Under the pieces are notes generated by a model. The model searched no databases. It was not told where the DNA came from and worked only from the letters and a program-made list of their open reading frames with translations. DNA of 64,000 nucleotides. Source: Labrenzia sp. 011 (GTDB lineage Bacteria; Pseudomonadota; Alphaproteobacteria; Rhizobiales; Stappiaceae). Position 1 is the stretch's first letter; each line of letters begins with the position of its first letter. Positions 52,297 through 61,784 of this stretch are shown piece after piece. The stretch covers positions 86,773 through 150,772 of the forward strand of contig NZ_QCYM01000013.1 in assembly GCF_003075075.1 (NCBI RefSeq), read 5' to 3'. Both the position numbers and the translations under genes were made by a program.

Positions 52297-53460
52297 TCAG
52301 TTTTCTTTGTCGCTGGAGGCGATGTCGCGGACGATACCGTCCTCGTCGATTGTCGCGGCAATCGGGGTGACGGCCTGTCCGGCTCTCAGGGAAGACAATC
52401 CGTCGACGATCAGCTTGTCACCTTCACTCAGCCCCTCGTGTACGATCCATGAGTTCCGGTAGCTGCCATCATCGGTGAGTGTCACCTTTTTGGCGGTGCC
52501 GTCTTCCCCCACGATGAAGACGGTAAGCTGACCGGAAATTTCACGGCTGGCTGCGCGTTGCGGCACGAGATAGGCCTGCATCGTGCCGAGGGTTATTTCG
52601 CCGCGCACGAACATGCCCGGAATGATCACGTGGTGGGGATTGTCGAACTTGAACCGGATGGTCACGGTTCCGGTCGTCGTGGATACGCTGTTGCCGGGGG
52701 TGACCAGCTCTCCGGTGCCGCGATATACGTCGCCATTTTCCAGCATCAAGGTGGCCTGAAGGACGTCGTTCTGCTGCAGGGTGCCTTCGACAATGCTTTT
52801 GCGGACAGACAGAATACGCGCGCTGGCTTCCATCATGTCCACATAGATCGGGTCGGAGCGTACGATGGTCGTCAGTTCATCCGTCTGCCCGGCGGTTACA
52901 AGATCTCCGACAGACACCGTCGCGACATCGGCACGCCCTTCAATCGGGCTCTTCAATGTCGTCCATGACAGTTCGGTCTGCGCATATTTCAACGCGGCCG
53001 TCGCGGACTGCAATGTTGCCTTGGCTTCGGCAAGAGTTGCGCGTGCGGCCTCGACCTCGGCCTCGGTATAGCCCTGGCCGGACAATTGTTCCGCGCGATC
53101 ATAAGCGGCTTGCGCCACAGGCAGATTGGCTTCCGCAGTTGCCAGGTTCGCACGCGCGGTGGCCACAGCCGCGACATAGGAGGAATCATCGATCCGGAAC
53201 AAGGGGTCACCGACCGAAAGGACCTGACCTGGCGTATAGAGTATTTCCTCGACCGCGCCGCCCACGCGAGGCCGTACCTCAACGTCCTGAAAGGCGACGG
53301 CACGCCCCGGCTGGGTCACGACACGGGGGACCTCCTGCAATGTCGCCTCGATCACGCCGACTTCGATTGGTCCCGATGGTGCCCCCTGGGCCATTGCCAT
53401 CGTAGCAGATCCCGTCAAAGCAAGAACCGCACCAATGGTTTTCCAAACGCTGACCTGCAT
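52297..53460 (-). CDS. RND efflux membrane fusion protein (AcrA/MexE type)
   Basis: A 387-residue periplasmic adaptor. A Sec signal peptide (VLALTGSATMAMAQGAPS) without lipobox is followed by the barrel-sandwich halves (AFQDVEVRPRVGGAVEEILY and LSWTTLKSPIEGRADVATVS), a helical hairpin (about 100-160) and a beta-barrel domain. It is the first gene of the operon and is transcribed away from the TetR gene across a 78-base gap with TGCAA repeats. Confidence 0.94.
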   Translation of the reverse strand: MQVSVWKTIGAVLALTGSATMAMAQGAPSGPIEVGVIEATLQEVPRVVTQPGRAVAFQDVEVRPRVGGAVEEILYTPGQVLSVGDPLFRIDDSSYVAAVATARANLATAEANLPVAQAAYDRAEQLSGQGYTEAEVEAARATLAEAKATLQSATAALKYAQTELSWTTLKSPIEGRADVATVSVGDLVTAGQTDELTTIVRSDPIYVDMMEASARILSVRKSIVEGTLQQNDVLQATLMLENGDVYRGTGELVTPGNSVSTTTGTVTIRFKFDNPHHVIIPGMFVRGEITLGTMQAYLVPQRAASREISGQLTVFIVGEDGTAKKVTLTDDGSYRNSWIVHEGLSEGDKLIVDGLSSLRAGQAVTPIAATIDEDGIVRDIASSDKEN

Positions 53461-53484
53461 CTGCTTTCCGATCCTTGACTATCC

Positions 53485-53527
53485 TGCAATTTTATTGCCT
53501 TCTACGCATAAATTGCACACCATGCAA
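53485..53527. promoter_or_regulatory. Candidate TetR operator (TGCAA repeats)
   Basis: The 78-base gap between the adaptor gene and tetR contains a perfect inverted repeat TTGCA-CACCA-TGCAA (53513-53527) and a further TGCAA at 53485, forming an imperfect longer palindrome (TGCAATTTTAT with ATAAATTGCA). Placement between divergent genes fits autoregulation and pump repression. Confidence 0.5.
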
Positions 53528-53538
53528 GGATCTGGGGG

Positions 53539-54126
53539 ATGACACTTTCGTTACGGCAGAGACGGCGGCTGGAAACTGCGCGCGATATCCAGAAGGCCAC
53601 ATTGGAACTGGCGATTTCGCATGGCCTCGAGAATGTAACCACGGAAGAGATTGCCGCTTCTGCAGGGGTCAGCACGCGGACCTTTTTCAACTATTACTCA
53701 AACAAGGAAGCTGCCGCGATCGGGGTGCCGCCCGGATTCCGGGAGGAAGACAAGGACGCATTGCGACAGGGAACGGCGTCTCTGGCGTCGGATCTCAAAC
53801 TGTTTCTGGACAGGCACATGGGAAGATTGGCTGCTGATGAAGCTGTTCTGCGGATGGTCGGAAGTGTCCTGCGCTCGAATGAAAAGGCACGCGGCATCCT
53901 TGACGGTTTTCTCGCCTCGGAACGTCACGAACTCACGGAATGCCTGTGCGCGCGCGTGAACGATCGCCAGGTCGCCGCCGCACTCGCCAGCAATGCCACC
54001 AATGCAACGGAACGGGCGATATCCCTTTGGGAGCAGGAAGAGAACCTGTCCCTTGTCGCGGCCCTGGATATCATCTGGGAGGGGGTGATGTCCGCGGCAC
54101 GGCTTCTGACGGCCGCGTCTGAATAA
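53539..54126 (+). CDS. TetR family regulator, divergent to RND pump
   Basis: A 195-residue TetR protein. The N-terminal HTH is clear: TARDIQKATLELAISHGLEN, then VTTEEIAASAGVSTRTFFNY and YYSNKEAAAIG. The C-terminal ligand domain is all helical and unassigned. By position it should repress the divergent efflux operon and release it when a pump substrate binds. The ATG at 53539 follows a purine-rich GGATCTGGGGG. Confidence 0.93.
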   Translation: MTLSLRQRRRLETARDIQKATLELAISHGLENVTTEEIAASAGVSTRTFFNYYSNKEAAAIGVPPGFREEDKDALRQGTASLASDLKLFLDRHMGRLAADEAVLRMVGSVLRSNEKARGILDGFLASERHELTECLCARVNDRQVAAALASNATNATERAISLWEQEENLSLVAALDIIWEGVMSAARLLTAASE

Positions 54127-54460
54127 GTTCCGCCGGAAAGAGTTCTGTCCGCTGCAAGCGTTATGCGCTTTCCTTGGCCTTCGGGCGGATTTTGCATCTC
54201 AGGACCGCCCGGACCGCTTAATGGCTGAAATCGGCCATCCAGATGCGATACGGCACATCTGGTGAGGAGGGCTGAAATACTGGTCCGAACGGGGCCTGGG
54301 TTTTGCACCTGGATCGGCGAAGCAGCCGTTCGCCTTGCGCGGAACGGAGAATGCCGTGACAGTGAATATGATTTATTTGTATATTATCTGTTAACATGCT
54401 AACTATTTGGTGTCAATCGTTCGAACCGATCCACCGAGGCCCGGAAGCAAAGTAACCAAT
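54127..54460. other. Intergenic region before YHYH gene
   Basis: About 330 bases without a gene. The last 100 bases are AT-rich and contain GTTA-ACATGC-TAAC (about 54390-54403), a small inverted repeat, near the probable promoter of the YHYH gene. Confidence 0.4.
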
Positions 54461-55594
54461 ATGCTGACCAAACCCTGTTGCTACGTCATGGCCGTTGCCT
54501 TGAGCGCGCCGTTCCCCATTGCCGCCGGTGCGCATCCGGATCCCCGGCACTTCTCCTCGACCGCCTTTACCCAAGAGCCTGCGATCGTGGAATGCACGCT
54601 GGAAAATGGCACCGAGACCACCTGCTATGAATTCACCGTAGGCTATCAACCCGAAGGCCTCGAGATCGGTCCCTTCTGTCCCGCCAGTCTGGATGAGACG
54701 GGCGGCATCTGGGACTGGGATGGTGAAAATGCCGGGCTGTATCGCCTGGACCGTGCATTTTTCGAGATGCTGGCAGAGCAGGGGTATAGGTTCTATGACG
54801 AGAACGGAGATATCGCGATCAGCGATCCGGGCTCGGGCCAGCGGCCCGCACTGGACCACACCTGTCTTATGGCCAGCCCCGACGAAAGCGTTGTGATTAC
54901 CATCCGACTGCCGGTTGATCCCGTGATGGCTGACGAACCCACGGCGCTTGGCACCGTGGCCAAGGTTGGTGTGGCGTTGGATGGCGTTCCGATCTTTGCG
55001 GATGCACCGTCGGTGCTGGATACCGGGCATTTGCCCGCGCTGGACGTTTGCGGCGGTCATATCGATCCTGGTGGCTGGTATCACTGGCACGCGACCTCCA
55101 CGGATGTGGACACGTTATTCGACGCCGAGGGCGTCGCGGCCGATTGTGCGCTGGCACAGGATGCCACGGCGCAGTTTGGCTATGCCTTCGACGGGTTCCC
55201 CATGTTCGGCAGCCTTGAGGCGGACGGCACAGAGCCGCAAGACCTTGATGCCTGCCACGGCCATGTGGGCGAAACCGCTCTTGGAAGGACCTATCACTAC
55301 CACGCCTCGGCCGCATTCCCGAACCTGCCGCCCTGCCTTGTGGGGGTCGTGGCGCAGGACAATTTTGCCACGACGGCCAAGGCCGGAATCGGTGCGGCCA
55401 ATTTTGCAGGCCCCGGTCAGGGCGGCGGCATGCCTCCGGGGTTCAGGGACGCGGCACAAACTCTGGGCGTATCGGCCGAGGCGCTGATGGAGGCCCTTGG
55501 CGCACCGGGGCAACGACCCGATTTCGCCGCCGCGGCCCAAACGCTTGGCGTCAGCGAAGATGCCCTGCGTGACGCGCTGCCGCGAAGACCGTGA
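54461..55594 (+). CDS. Secreted YHYH-domain protein
   Basis: A 377-residue exported protein. The signal peptide (AVALSAPFPIAAGAHP) starts at the ATG at 54461. The domain has histidine-rich signatures GGHIDPGGWYHWHATS and CHGHVGETALGRTYHYHASA; the latter holds the YHYH tetrapeptide that names the family. Cysteines are numerous (about nine in the mature part), suggesting disulfides or metal binding. The C-terminus has two copies of a short repeat (AAQTLGVSAEALMEALG and AAAQTLGVSEDALRDALP). Function of the family is unknown. The stop overlaps an in-frame GTG of the MFS gene. Confidence 0.85.
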   Translation: MLTKPCCYVMAVALSAPFPIAAGAHPDPRHFSSTAFTQEPAIVECTLENGTETTCYEFTVGYQPEGLEIGPFCPASLDETGGIWDWDGENAGLYRLDRAFFEMLAEQGYRFYDENGDIAISDPGSGQRPALDHTCLMASPDESVVITIRLPVDPVMADEPTALGTVAKVGVALDGVPIFADAPSVLDTGHLPALDVCGGHIDPGGWYHWHATSTDVDTLFDAEGVAADCALAQDATAQFGYAFDGFPMFGSLEADGTEPQDLDACHGHVGETALGRTYHYHASAAFPNLPPCLVGVVAQDNFATTAKAGIGAANFAGPGQGGGMPPGFRDAAQTLGVSAEALMEALGAPGQRPDFAAAAQTLGVSEDALRDALPRRP

Positions 55595-55647
55595 GCATCG
55601 AAAGCGACCGGCAAAGGGACGGCGCGGCTTGTGCCGGCCCAAGGCGA

Positions 55648-56871
55648 ATGCAGATGCAGATGAAGATGAAGACAGACCAGTCCAGACTGGGGCGGCGCGG
55701 TACTTTGGCGCTGCTCGTCGTTCTTGCGGCTTTCCCGCCTGTGACGATGGACCTGTATTTGCCCGCATTGCCGCAGATCGCCGACGGGTTCGGCACCAGT
55801 TCCGCCAACGTCAACCTGACCCTGGGCGCCTATATGGTGGCCTATGCCTGTGCCATGCTGTTCTGGGGTCCCTTGAGCGAAAGGACCGGCCGCAAGCCAA
55901 TCCTGTTGCTGGGGCTGGCGCTGTATGTGCTGGCCAGCCTTGGCTGTGTATTTACCAGCAGTATCGAGGGACTGATCGGCTTTCGCGCCTTGCAGGGGCT
56001 CGGCGGCGGTGCTGTCACGGTGATGGAAACGGCTATCGTCAAGGACCTGTTTGACGGCCGCGCCCGCGAACGCATCATGGCGACGGTCATGTCGCTGGTT
56101 GTCATCGCGCCGATGGTCGCCCCGGTGCTGGGGGCGGCGCTTCTGACCTTTGCCTCCTGGCACAGTCTGTTCGCAGTCCTGGCGGTGTTCGGCTGCTTTG
56201 CCACCGCATTGGCGCTGATGCTGAACGAACCGCTGGAGCATCGCTACGGCGGTTCGCTCATCGGGTCATGGTTCCGGCTGGGGCATGTCCTGAAGAATCC
56301 GCGCTTTGTCCTGCTTTTGTTGGTCTTTGCGCTGGGGCCGATGTGCCTGATGGCCTTCATCGGCAGCGCGGCCTATGTCTATGTGGATGGCTTCGGCCTT
56401 TCCGAACAACGGTTCAGCATGATCTTTGCCTTCAATGCCGGTTGTTCGGTGCTGGGACCGATCCTGTATCTGCGCCTGACGCGCCACCTGTCGATGCAGA
56501 ATGTGGTGCTGGGCGCCTTCACCGTCATGGCGCTGGGGGGCGGCGCGCTGCTCCTGTTTGGCGGGATGTCACAATGGCTGTTCGCCGCCTTCGCCGCCGT
56601 GGCCACCGTTGCCGTCGTGTCGTTGCGGGTGCCCGGGACAAATCTGCTTCTGGACCAGCAGGAGGGCGACACGGGCTCCGCTGCGGCGCTGATCCTGTTC
56701 AGCACCATGCTGATGGGTGCCGTCGGCGTGCAGATCGCCGCGGCCGACCCCGGGCACATGGTCCGGACACTTGGCCTGTTGTTCGCCTTTTCCGGCACAA
56801 CCTGTGTGGTCATCTGGCTGCTGATTGGCAGGCGTGCCTTTGTGACCAGACAGCCGACCGATGCCCCCTGA
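55648..56871 (+). CDS. Bcr/CflA-type MFS multidrug exporter
   Basis: A 12-span major facilitator of the DHA1 drug:H+ antiporter group. It opens RGTLALLVVLAAFPPVTMDL, with YLPALPQIADGFGTSSANVN and the motif A loop WGPLSERTGRKPILLLGLAL, as in Bcr/CflA. The ATG at 55648 follows AAGGCG; a GTG at 55591 overlapping the YHYH stop is the alternative, and several ATGs follow closely (55654-55666). Length is about 407 residues. It probably forms an operon with the YHYH gene. Confidence 0.9.
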   Translation: MQMQMKMKTDQSRLGRRGTLALLVVLAAFPPVTMDLYLPALPQIADGFGTSSANVNLTLGAYMVAYACAMLFWGPLSERTGRKPILLLGLALYVLASLGCVFTSSIEGLIGFRALQGLGGGAVTVMETAIVKDLFDGRARERIMATVMSLVVIAPMVAPVLGAALLTFASWHSLFAVLAVFGCFATALALMLNEPLEHRYGGSLIGSWFRLGHVLKNPRFVLLLLVFALGPMCLMAFIGSAAYVYVDGFGLSEQRFSMIFAFNAGCSVLGPILYLRLTRHLSMQNVVLGAFTVMALGGGALLLFGGMSQWLFAAFAAVATVAVVSLRVPGTNLLLDQQEGDTGSAAALILFSTMLMGAVGVQIAAADPGHMVRTLGLLFAFSGTTCVVIWLLIGRRAFVTRQPTDAP

Positions 56872-57841
56872 CCGGCTGCCGACCAGCTGCCTGTCCGGTT
56901 CACCGCGTCTGAGCAATGGTCATCACCTGCATGGTCTGCAGCCAGAACAAATCCGACTGAACGGGAGTATCCCCGCGATGGCACTGGCAAACACAGCGGA
57001 CGACATCGGCTCGACGTGCTGAAAGAGGCGGAGAACTCCAATCCGCGCTGTCAGAAGGTTGGGCAGCTGAGGAAATTCCAAGCGGACCCAGGTCGCGGCT
57101 GGATGAATGTTCAGTGGCAGGTCAAACCGACAATCCCAATCAGATGAACTGGTCCTGAGCCCAAGCAATGAGCTTGTCTGGAGCCATAGGCGAAGACAGG
57201 GAACAGGAAAACGAGGGGGTGTTGATTTCTCCGTCTGACGACCATTCCGGCTAGAACTCATTTTGCAAGTTTCCTCAAAGACCAGTCGCTCAAGCACGCG
57301 AGAGCTGCTCGCAGCAGTGCGTTTCCTACAGGCCTTAATTGATCCCAGTCACAGGTTTCAATTGCAGGCTGAGAAGGTTTCAGGCTGTCTTGATGCAGCA
57401 GATCTCTTTGTAGGCAACTGGCCGAAAAAACTGAACATATAATAGCCTTTCATGTGAAATATTAATCACTTACAGAAAGGACCTTTTAAAATTTTCATTT
57501 GCATGCAAACAATAATTATCGAAAAAACCGGAGCTGGTTCGCATGATGGAACAGATGAACAAGTTTCCCTTGCTCCGAACGGCACCACCAATAGATCCGC
57601 TTTGGAATTGGCTCGCTTCGATGTCTTTGCGCTCCACAGGGGTATGCCTTGCTCGCCCCGGCGCAATCATCGGGTAACTGAAACCGGATTTCTGCAAAAA
57701 GGCCCATGAGGCACATTTTGCAGGACAGCATCTCAAGAATTCCATGTCCCGGGACACACGCAATTTGGGGCAAGAGCCACCATAAAAAGAAGGTACGGGG
57801 TAATCGCCTAAGACTAGAAAACCTATCAGATGGAGAACAAA
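56872..57841. other. Long intergenic region before TAXI operon
   Basis: Nearly 1 kb with no gene I can support. GC content falls from left to right, and the part after about 57400 is AT-rich. Open frames of 60-125 codons exist on both strands but show no recognisable domain and poor ribosome sites. One plus-strand stretch around 56955-57150 reads as a plausible charged protein fragment and may be a relic gene. The change in composition suggests a junction of acquired DNA. Confidence 0.45.
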
Positions 57842-58819
57842 ATGCCGCGTAAAATCTCACTTTTCATAGCTTTAGGCGTTGGCCTGTTAATTCCGCAGGG
57901 CGCTTCCGCAGCCAACATAACGCTCTGCGGTGCCAGCCCTGGAGGTCTCTGGAGCCTGATCGGCGCCGGCGTGGATGCGGCAGTTCGGGAACTGGATCCA
58001 TCTTCCACCGTGACCTACCAGACTTCCTCGGGAGGGTTTGCCAACATTGCCCAGTTGAAAGCGGGCTCCTGCGACATTGGTATTGTGCATGCTGGTGAAG
58101 CTTTGATCGCCAAGAAGGGAGATGCCCCGTTTGACGCTCCTGTAGAGGGGATCGAGGCGTTGGCCCTGGTCTATGACAAGGCGCCAATGCATTTCCTGGT
58201 GACCAAGGCTTTTGCTGACGAATACAAGTTGAGCTCGATAGGAGACCTCGCGAAAGGCGATATCCCACTCAATCTGGTCTCCAACCGCCGCGGTATTCTG
58301 CCAGCGATCCTTCTGGAGAAGTCGCTCAATCAGGTTGACGTTGAATACGACAATATCGAGGTGGATGGTGGTTCCATTCAGTATGAAGGCAGCTCTGGTG
58401 CCGCAGAGATAATGCAAAACGGAAGGGCTGACATGTGGGTCAACGCGACCTTCATTGGAACCAGCGCTGTGAAGACGATCGCGGATTCTCGTGACGTCAC
58501 GCTTCTCTCGGTACCTGACGACGTTGTTCAGTACATGATCGATAACTATGGCTCGCAAGCCGTAACCGTTCCGGCTGGCGGATACCCCTGGGTCGAGGAA
58601 GACGTGAAAACCTTCGGTGCCCGTGCGGCTCTGGTGGTTTCTGCTGACGCTGATCCGGAAATGGTGACGCTGGTCGCAACCGCGATCAATAAACACGCGG
58701 ACAAGGTGGCGGAAGTACACAAGGCCATGTCCAGCTTCACTCCGGAGTTCGCCGCTTCCCTCGACGTGCTGCCTTACAACCCTGTTGCAGCCAAGATCTA
58801 CGGTATTTCTGCCGAGTAA
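57842..58819 (+). CDS. TAXI family TRAP transporter substrate-binding protein
   Basis: A 325-residue periplasmic receptor of the TAXI class. The signal peptide (LFIALGVGLLIPQGASA) is followed by ANITLCGASPGGLWSLIGAG, the TAXI-type N-terminus with the GGxW(S)xxG ligand loop, and YQTSSGGFANIAQLKAGSCD. The ATG at 57842 lies six bases after GGAG; an ATG at 57830 overlaps that site. TAXI receptors bind carboxylated or amino-acid-like ligands. NadC and the PRPP-type enzyme downstream hint at a pyridine carboxylate such as quinolinate, which is inference. Confidence 0.9.
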   Translation: MPRKISLFIALGVGLLIPQGASAANITLCGASPGGLWSLIGAGVDAAVRELDPSSTVTYQTSSGGFANIAQLKAGSCDIGIVHAGEALIAKKGDAPFDAPVEGIEALALVYDKAPMHFLVTKAFADEYKLSSIGDLAKGDIPLNLVSNRRGILPAILLEKSLNQVDVEYDNIEVDGGSIQYEGSSGAAEIMQNGRADMWVNATFIGTSAVKTIADSRDVTLLSVPDDVVQYMIDNYGSQAVTVPAGGYPWVEEDVKTFGARAALVVSADADPEMVTLVATAINKHADKVAEVHKAMSSFTPEFAASLDVLPYNPVAAKIYGISAE

Positions 58820-58828
58820 CACACTACT

Positions 58829-58858
58829 GGTTTCCCTCCCGAGATCCGGAGGGGAACC
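58829..58858 (+). terminator. Hairpin between TAXI receptor and permease genes
   Basis: GGTTTCCCTCC pairs with GGAGGGGAACC (one G-T pair) around an eight-base loop, nine bases after the receptor stop. No T-run; it may stabilise the receptor mRNA or cause partial termination. Confidence 0.55.
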
Positions 58859-58929
58859 GGCTTGCCAGCGTCTGCTGTTTCTGACTGAGGCATCTGACCG
58901 GGTCATTCGTTCTACCTTCCGATGAAAGC

Positions 58930-60834
58930 ATGACGGGCATGAAAATTCTTGCGTTGCTATTTGATACCAATCCGCGTCGTAAGCTGACGGGGGTGTTGAG
59001 CTGGCCGGTGCGCATCTATTGTGCGGCGCTGGCGCTCTGGGTGCTGTCGGTCGCCACTTGGCTGCGCGTGGATTCTCTGTCGCTGACGATCATCTTTCTT
59101 TCCCTCATTCTCGTACCGTCTTTTCTTTTGGTCGGGGCCTCGCCGAACGCACCGCAGGAAAAGCCGTCGGTGCTGGACTATGTGCTGTCGTTTGCTGCGG
59201 CCTGCACGGCGGTCTATTTCATCGCCAATATTTCAGACACCGCCGAACGGATTTCGCTGCTCAGTCCACTGAAATGGCACCAGTTCCTGTTTGCCGGACT
59301 CATCGTTGTCCTGACAATGGAGATCACCCGTCGAACTGTCGGTCTGTTCCTGATGCTCCTGGTGCTGGGCTTCGTAGGTTACAATTTGTGGGGAGACCAG
59401 CTCACTGGGATAATGAGCCACGGTCACATCTCCCTCAAGCACTTCATAGATATCAATGTCTATACATCGGACGGCCTTTTCGGCACTCCAGTGCGTGTCG
59501 CAGCGAGCTACGCCTTCCTGTTCGTGCTTTTCGGAACGCTTCTGGAGCGTTCCGGCGGCGGAGACTTTTTCTTTGGGCTTTCGTCAGCGATCACAAAAAG
59601 TTCGCCGGGCGGACCTGCGAAGGTTGCCGTCACTTCATCCGCATTGTTCGGCATGATGTCAGGCAGCCCAACGTCCGATGTGGTCGCCACAGGCTCGATA
59701 ACCATTCCGATGATGAAAAGGCTCGGCTACAAGCCCGCAATGGCCGGTGGTGTAGAAGTTGCCGCGTCGTCTGGAGGCAGTCTGCTTCCTCCCGTGATGG
59801 GGTCAGCCGCTTTCATCATGGCGGAAATTACGGGTATCGACTACCTCTCCATATGCCTTGCAGCGCTGTTGCCGGCGATCGTCTACTACGCATGCATCTA
59901 TATTCAGGTTCACCTGCGTTCCCGTGTCCTTGGCCTGGCACCTCTTGATCCGGAGACAATTCCCGAGCTGCGGACAATCTTGATTTCCGGTTGGCCTTAT
60001 CTCATTCCGCTGGTTGCGATGACGGCGATGCTCATGATGCATTATTCCGCCACCCTGACTGCGGCAGTGGCCGCCGGTGTCGTCTGGATCATTGCGCTTT
60101 GCCGCAAGTCAACACGGTTGGGCCCTGTCGCAACCATTGACGCCCTGAGTGAAACCACGATCAGAATGATCGGCGTCACGGGAGCCTGCGCGGCGGCGGG
60201 ACTTGTCGTCGGTGGGATCACCATGACGGGCCTGGCCTCAAAGTTCTCGATCATCGCCTTTATGCTGGTCGGCGACAGTACCTTTCTGGTTCTGCTTTTG
60301 TCAGCTGTTGTAACGATCATTCTCGGCCTGGGGATGCCGACCCCCTCGGCTTATGTTCTCGCGGCTGTCCTGATCGCTCCAACCCTCGTGAACGAACTCG
60401 AGCTGCCGCTGCTGTCCGTTCACCTTTTCATCCTTTATTTTGCGGTCATTTCCGCCATGACACCGCCGGTCGCAGTTGCGTCCTTCGCCGCCGCCGCCAT
60501 CGCCCAGGCCAACCCCATGCGGATATCTGTTGAAGCCATGCAGTTCGCCATCGTGGCTTTCGTCATGCCTTTCGCCTTCATTTCGAACCCGGGAATTCTA
60601 GCGCCTCTGTCCAGTCCCCTTGCAGTCTGGCAGGCCGCTTGCGCGTGTATCGGTTGCGTTGCCATGGCTATTGGAGTGGAGGCAAGCCGCGGGTTTTCCA
60701 GGCAGCTGGGTTTGGCCAGCATATTCGCAGGTCTGGCGATGCTGCTGCCGTGGGAGTTGCCAAAGGTCGCCGGGCTCATTCTGATCGCAGCCATTGGCTG
60801 GATGCTGTGGCGTGAGAAGCCGTTGGAGCCGTGA
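58930..60834 (+). CDS. TRAP transporter fused permease (TAXI type)
   Basis: A 634-residue membrane protein of the 4TM/12TM fused family that pairs with TAXI receptors. Early spans include LSVATWLRVDSLSLTIIFLS and FAGLIVVLTMEITRRTVGLF. Conserved permease motifs are ALFGMMSGSPTSDVVATGSI, ASSGGSLLPPVMGSAAFIMA and ILGLGMPTPSAYVLAAVLIA, the last being the DctM-like substrate/cation site. ATGs at 58930 and 58939 are both usable. It uses a cation gradient to import the ligand caught by the upstream receptor. Confidence 0.93.
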   Translation: MTGMKILALLFDTNPRRKLTGVLSWPVRIYCAALALWVLSVATWLRVDSLSLTIIFLSLILVPSFLLVGASPNAPQEKPSVLDYVLSFAAACTAVYFIANISDTAERISLLSPLKWHQFLFAGLIVVLTMEITRRTVGLFLMLLVLGFVGYNLWGDQLTGIMSHGHISLKHFIDINVYTSDGLFGTPVRVAASYAFLFVLFGTLLERSGGGDFFFGLSSAITKSSPGGPAKVAVTSSALFGMMSGSPTSDVVATGSITIPMMKRLGYKPAMAGGVEVAASSGGSLLPPVMGSAAFIMAEITGIDYLSICLAALLPAIVYYACIYIQVHLRSRVLGLAPLDPETIPELRTILISGWPYLIPLVAMTAMLMMHYSATLTAAVAAGVVWIIALCRKSTRLGPVATIDALSETTIRMIGVTGACAAAGLVVGGITMTGLASKFSIIAFMLVGDSTFLVLLLSAVVTIILGLGMPTPSAYVLAAVLIAPTLVNELELPLLSVHLFILYFAVISAMTPPVAVASFAAAAIAQANPMRISVEAMQFAIVAFVMPFAFISNPGILAPLSSPLAVWQAACACIGCVAMAIGVEASRGFSRQLGLASIFAGLAMLLPWELPKVAGLILIAAIGWMLWREKPLEP

Positions 60835-60897
60835 GTTGAACAAACTGCAAATGCCGAACCAGTTCAAAACCGATGATCTGATTGACGAAGGAAAGCC

Positions 60898-61734
60898 ATG
60901 CTAATCGACATGAGAAAAGTGGAGCAGCTGATCGAACTGTGGTTCGACGAGGACTCCAACTATTTTGATCTGACAGCGAAGATCATGATTGACGACGACG
61001 CGAACGCCACTTTCGGAATGAACGCGCGTGAACCGATCATTCTCTCCGGGCTGCCGATCGCCAAACTGATTTTCAAGAAACTCGATCCCGATTGTACCTT
61101 CGAGGCGACCCACAAGGATGGTGATCGTGTTGAAGCGGGAACCACATTCGCCAAGATCAGCGGGAATGCACAGGCCTTGCTAACAGCAGAGCGGGTTGCG
61201 CTGAATCTGATGCAGCGTATGTGCGGTATCGCCGGGGTTACAGCAGAGTATGTCAAGGAAATCGAGGGCACGGGCGCTTTCCTTGTCGATACGCGCAAGA
61301 CCACGCCAGGCCTGCGAATTCTCGAAAAATATGCGGTTACCTGTGGCGGCGGCCGCAATCACCGTCTCGGCCTCGACAACGGGATTATGCTCAAGGACAA
61401 TCACATTGCCGTTGCGGGATCCATTACCGCAGCCGTGGCGCGCGCCAAGGCTCTGGCACCTGTCCTGACCAAGATCGAGGTCGAAAGCGACCGCATGGAA
61501 CAGGTCAAGGAGGCCCTCGAGGCCGGCGCCGACGTCATCATGCTCGACAACATGACGAACGAAGCCATGCGCGAGGCCGTCGAATGGGTCAATGGCCGTG
61601 TGCCGCTAGAATGTTCGGGCGGTGTCCGCCTCGAAACAATCCGCGGCAAGGCCGAGACTGGCGTGGACTTCATTTCGGTTGGGCGTATCACCCAGTCTGC
61701 TCCCTGCGTCGACATTGGCTTGGACGAGGTTTGA
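60898..61734 (+). CDS. nadC: Nicotinate-nucleotide pyrophosphorylase (quinolinate phosphoribosyltransferase) NadC
   Basis: A 278-residue type II phosphoribosyltransferase that makes nicotinate mononucleotide from quinolinate and PRPP. Catalytic and PRPP-binding segments are present: LLTAERVALNLMQRMCGIAG, VDTRKTTPGLRILEKYAV, GGGRNHRLGLDNGIMLKDNH, KIEVES and LDNM, and ECSGGVRLETIRG. The acidic Glu in KIEVES and Asp in MLDNM are the phosphate/metal contacts. An AAGGAAAG site precedes the ATG. It sits in the TAXI operon and away from nadA/nadB, so it may serve salvage or uptake; a ModD-like role on another PRPP acceptor is the alternative. Confidence 0.9.
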   Translation: MLIDMRKVEQLIELWFDEDSNYFDLTAKIMIDDDANATFGMNAREPIILSGLPIAKLIFKKLDPDCTFEATHKDGDRVEAGTTFAKISGNAQALLTAERVALNLMQRMCGIAGVTAEYVKEIEGTGAFLVDTRKTTPGLRILEKYAVTCGGGRNHRLGLDNGIMLKDNHIAVAGSITAAVARAKALAPVLTKIEVESDRMEQVKEALEAGADVIMLDNMTNEAMREAVEWVNGRVPLECSGGVRLETIRGKAETGVDFISVGRITQSAPCVDIGLDEV

Positions 61735-61784
61735 ACCGGACTGAAACGGAGATTGGCCCGATCAGGTGAAAACGAGGAGTTGGA

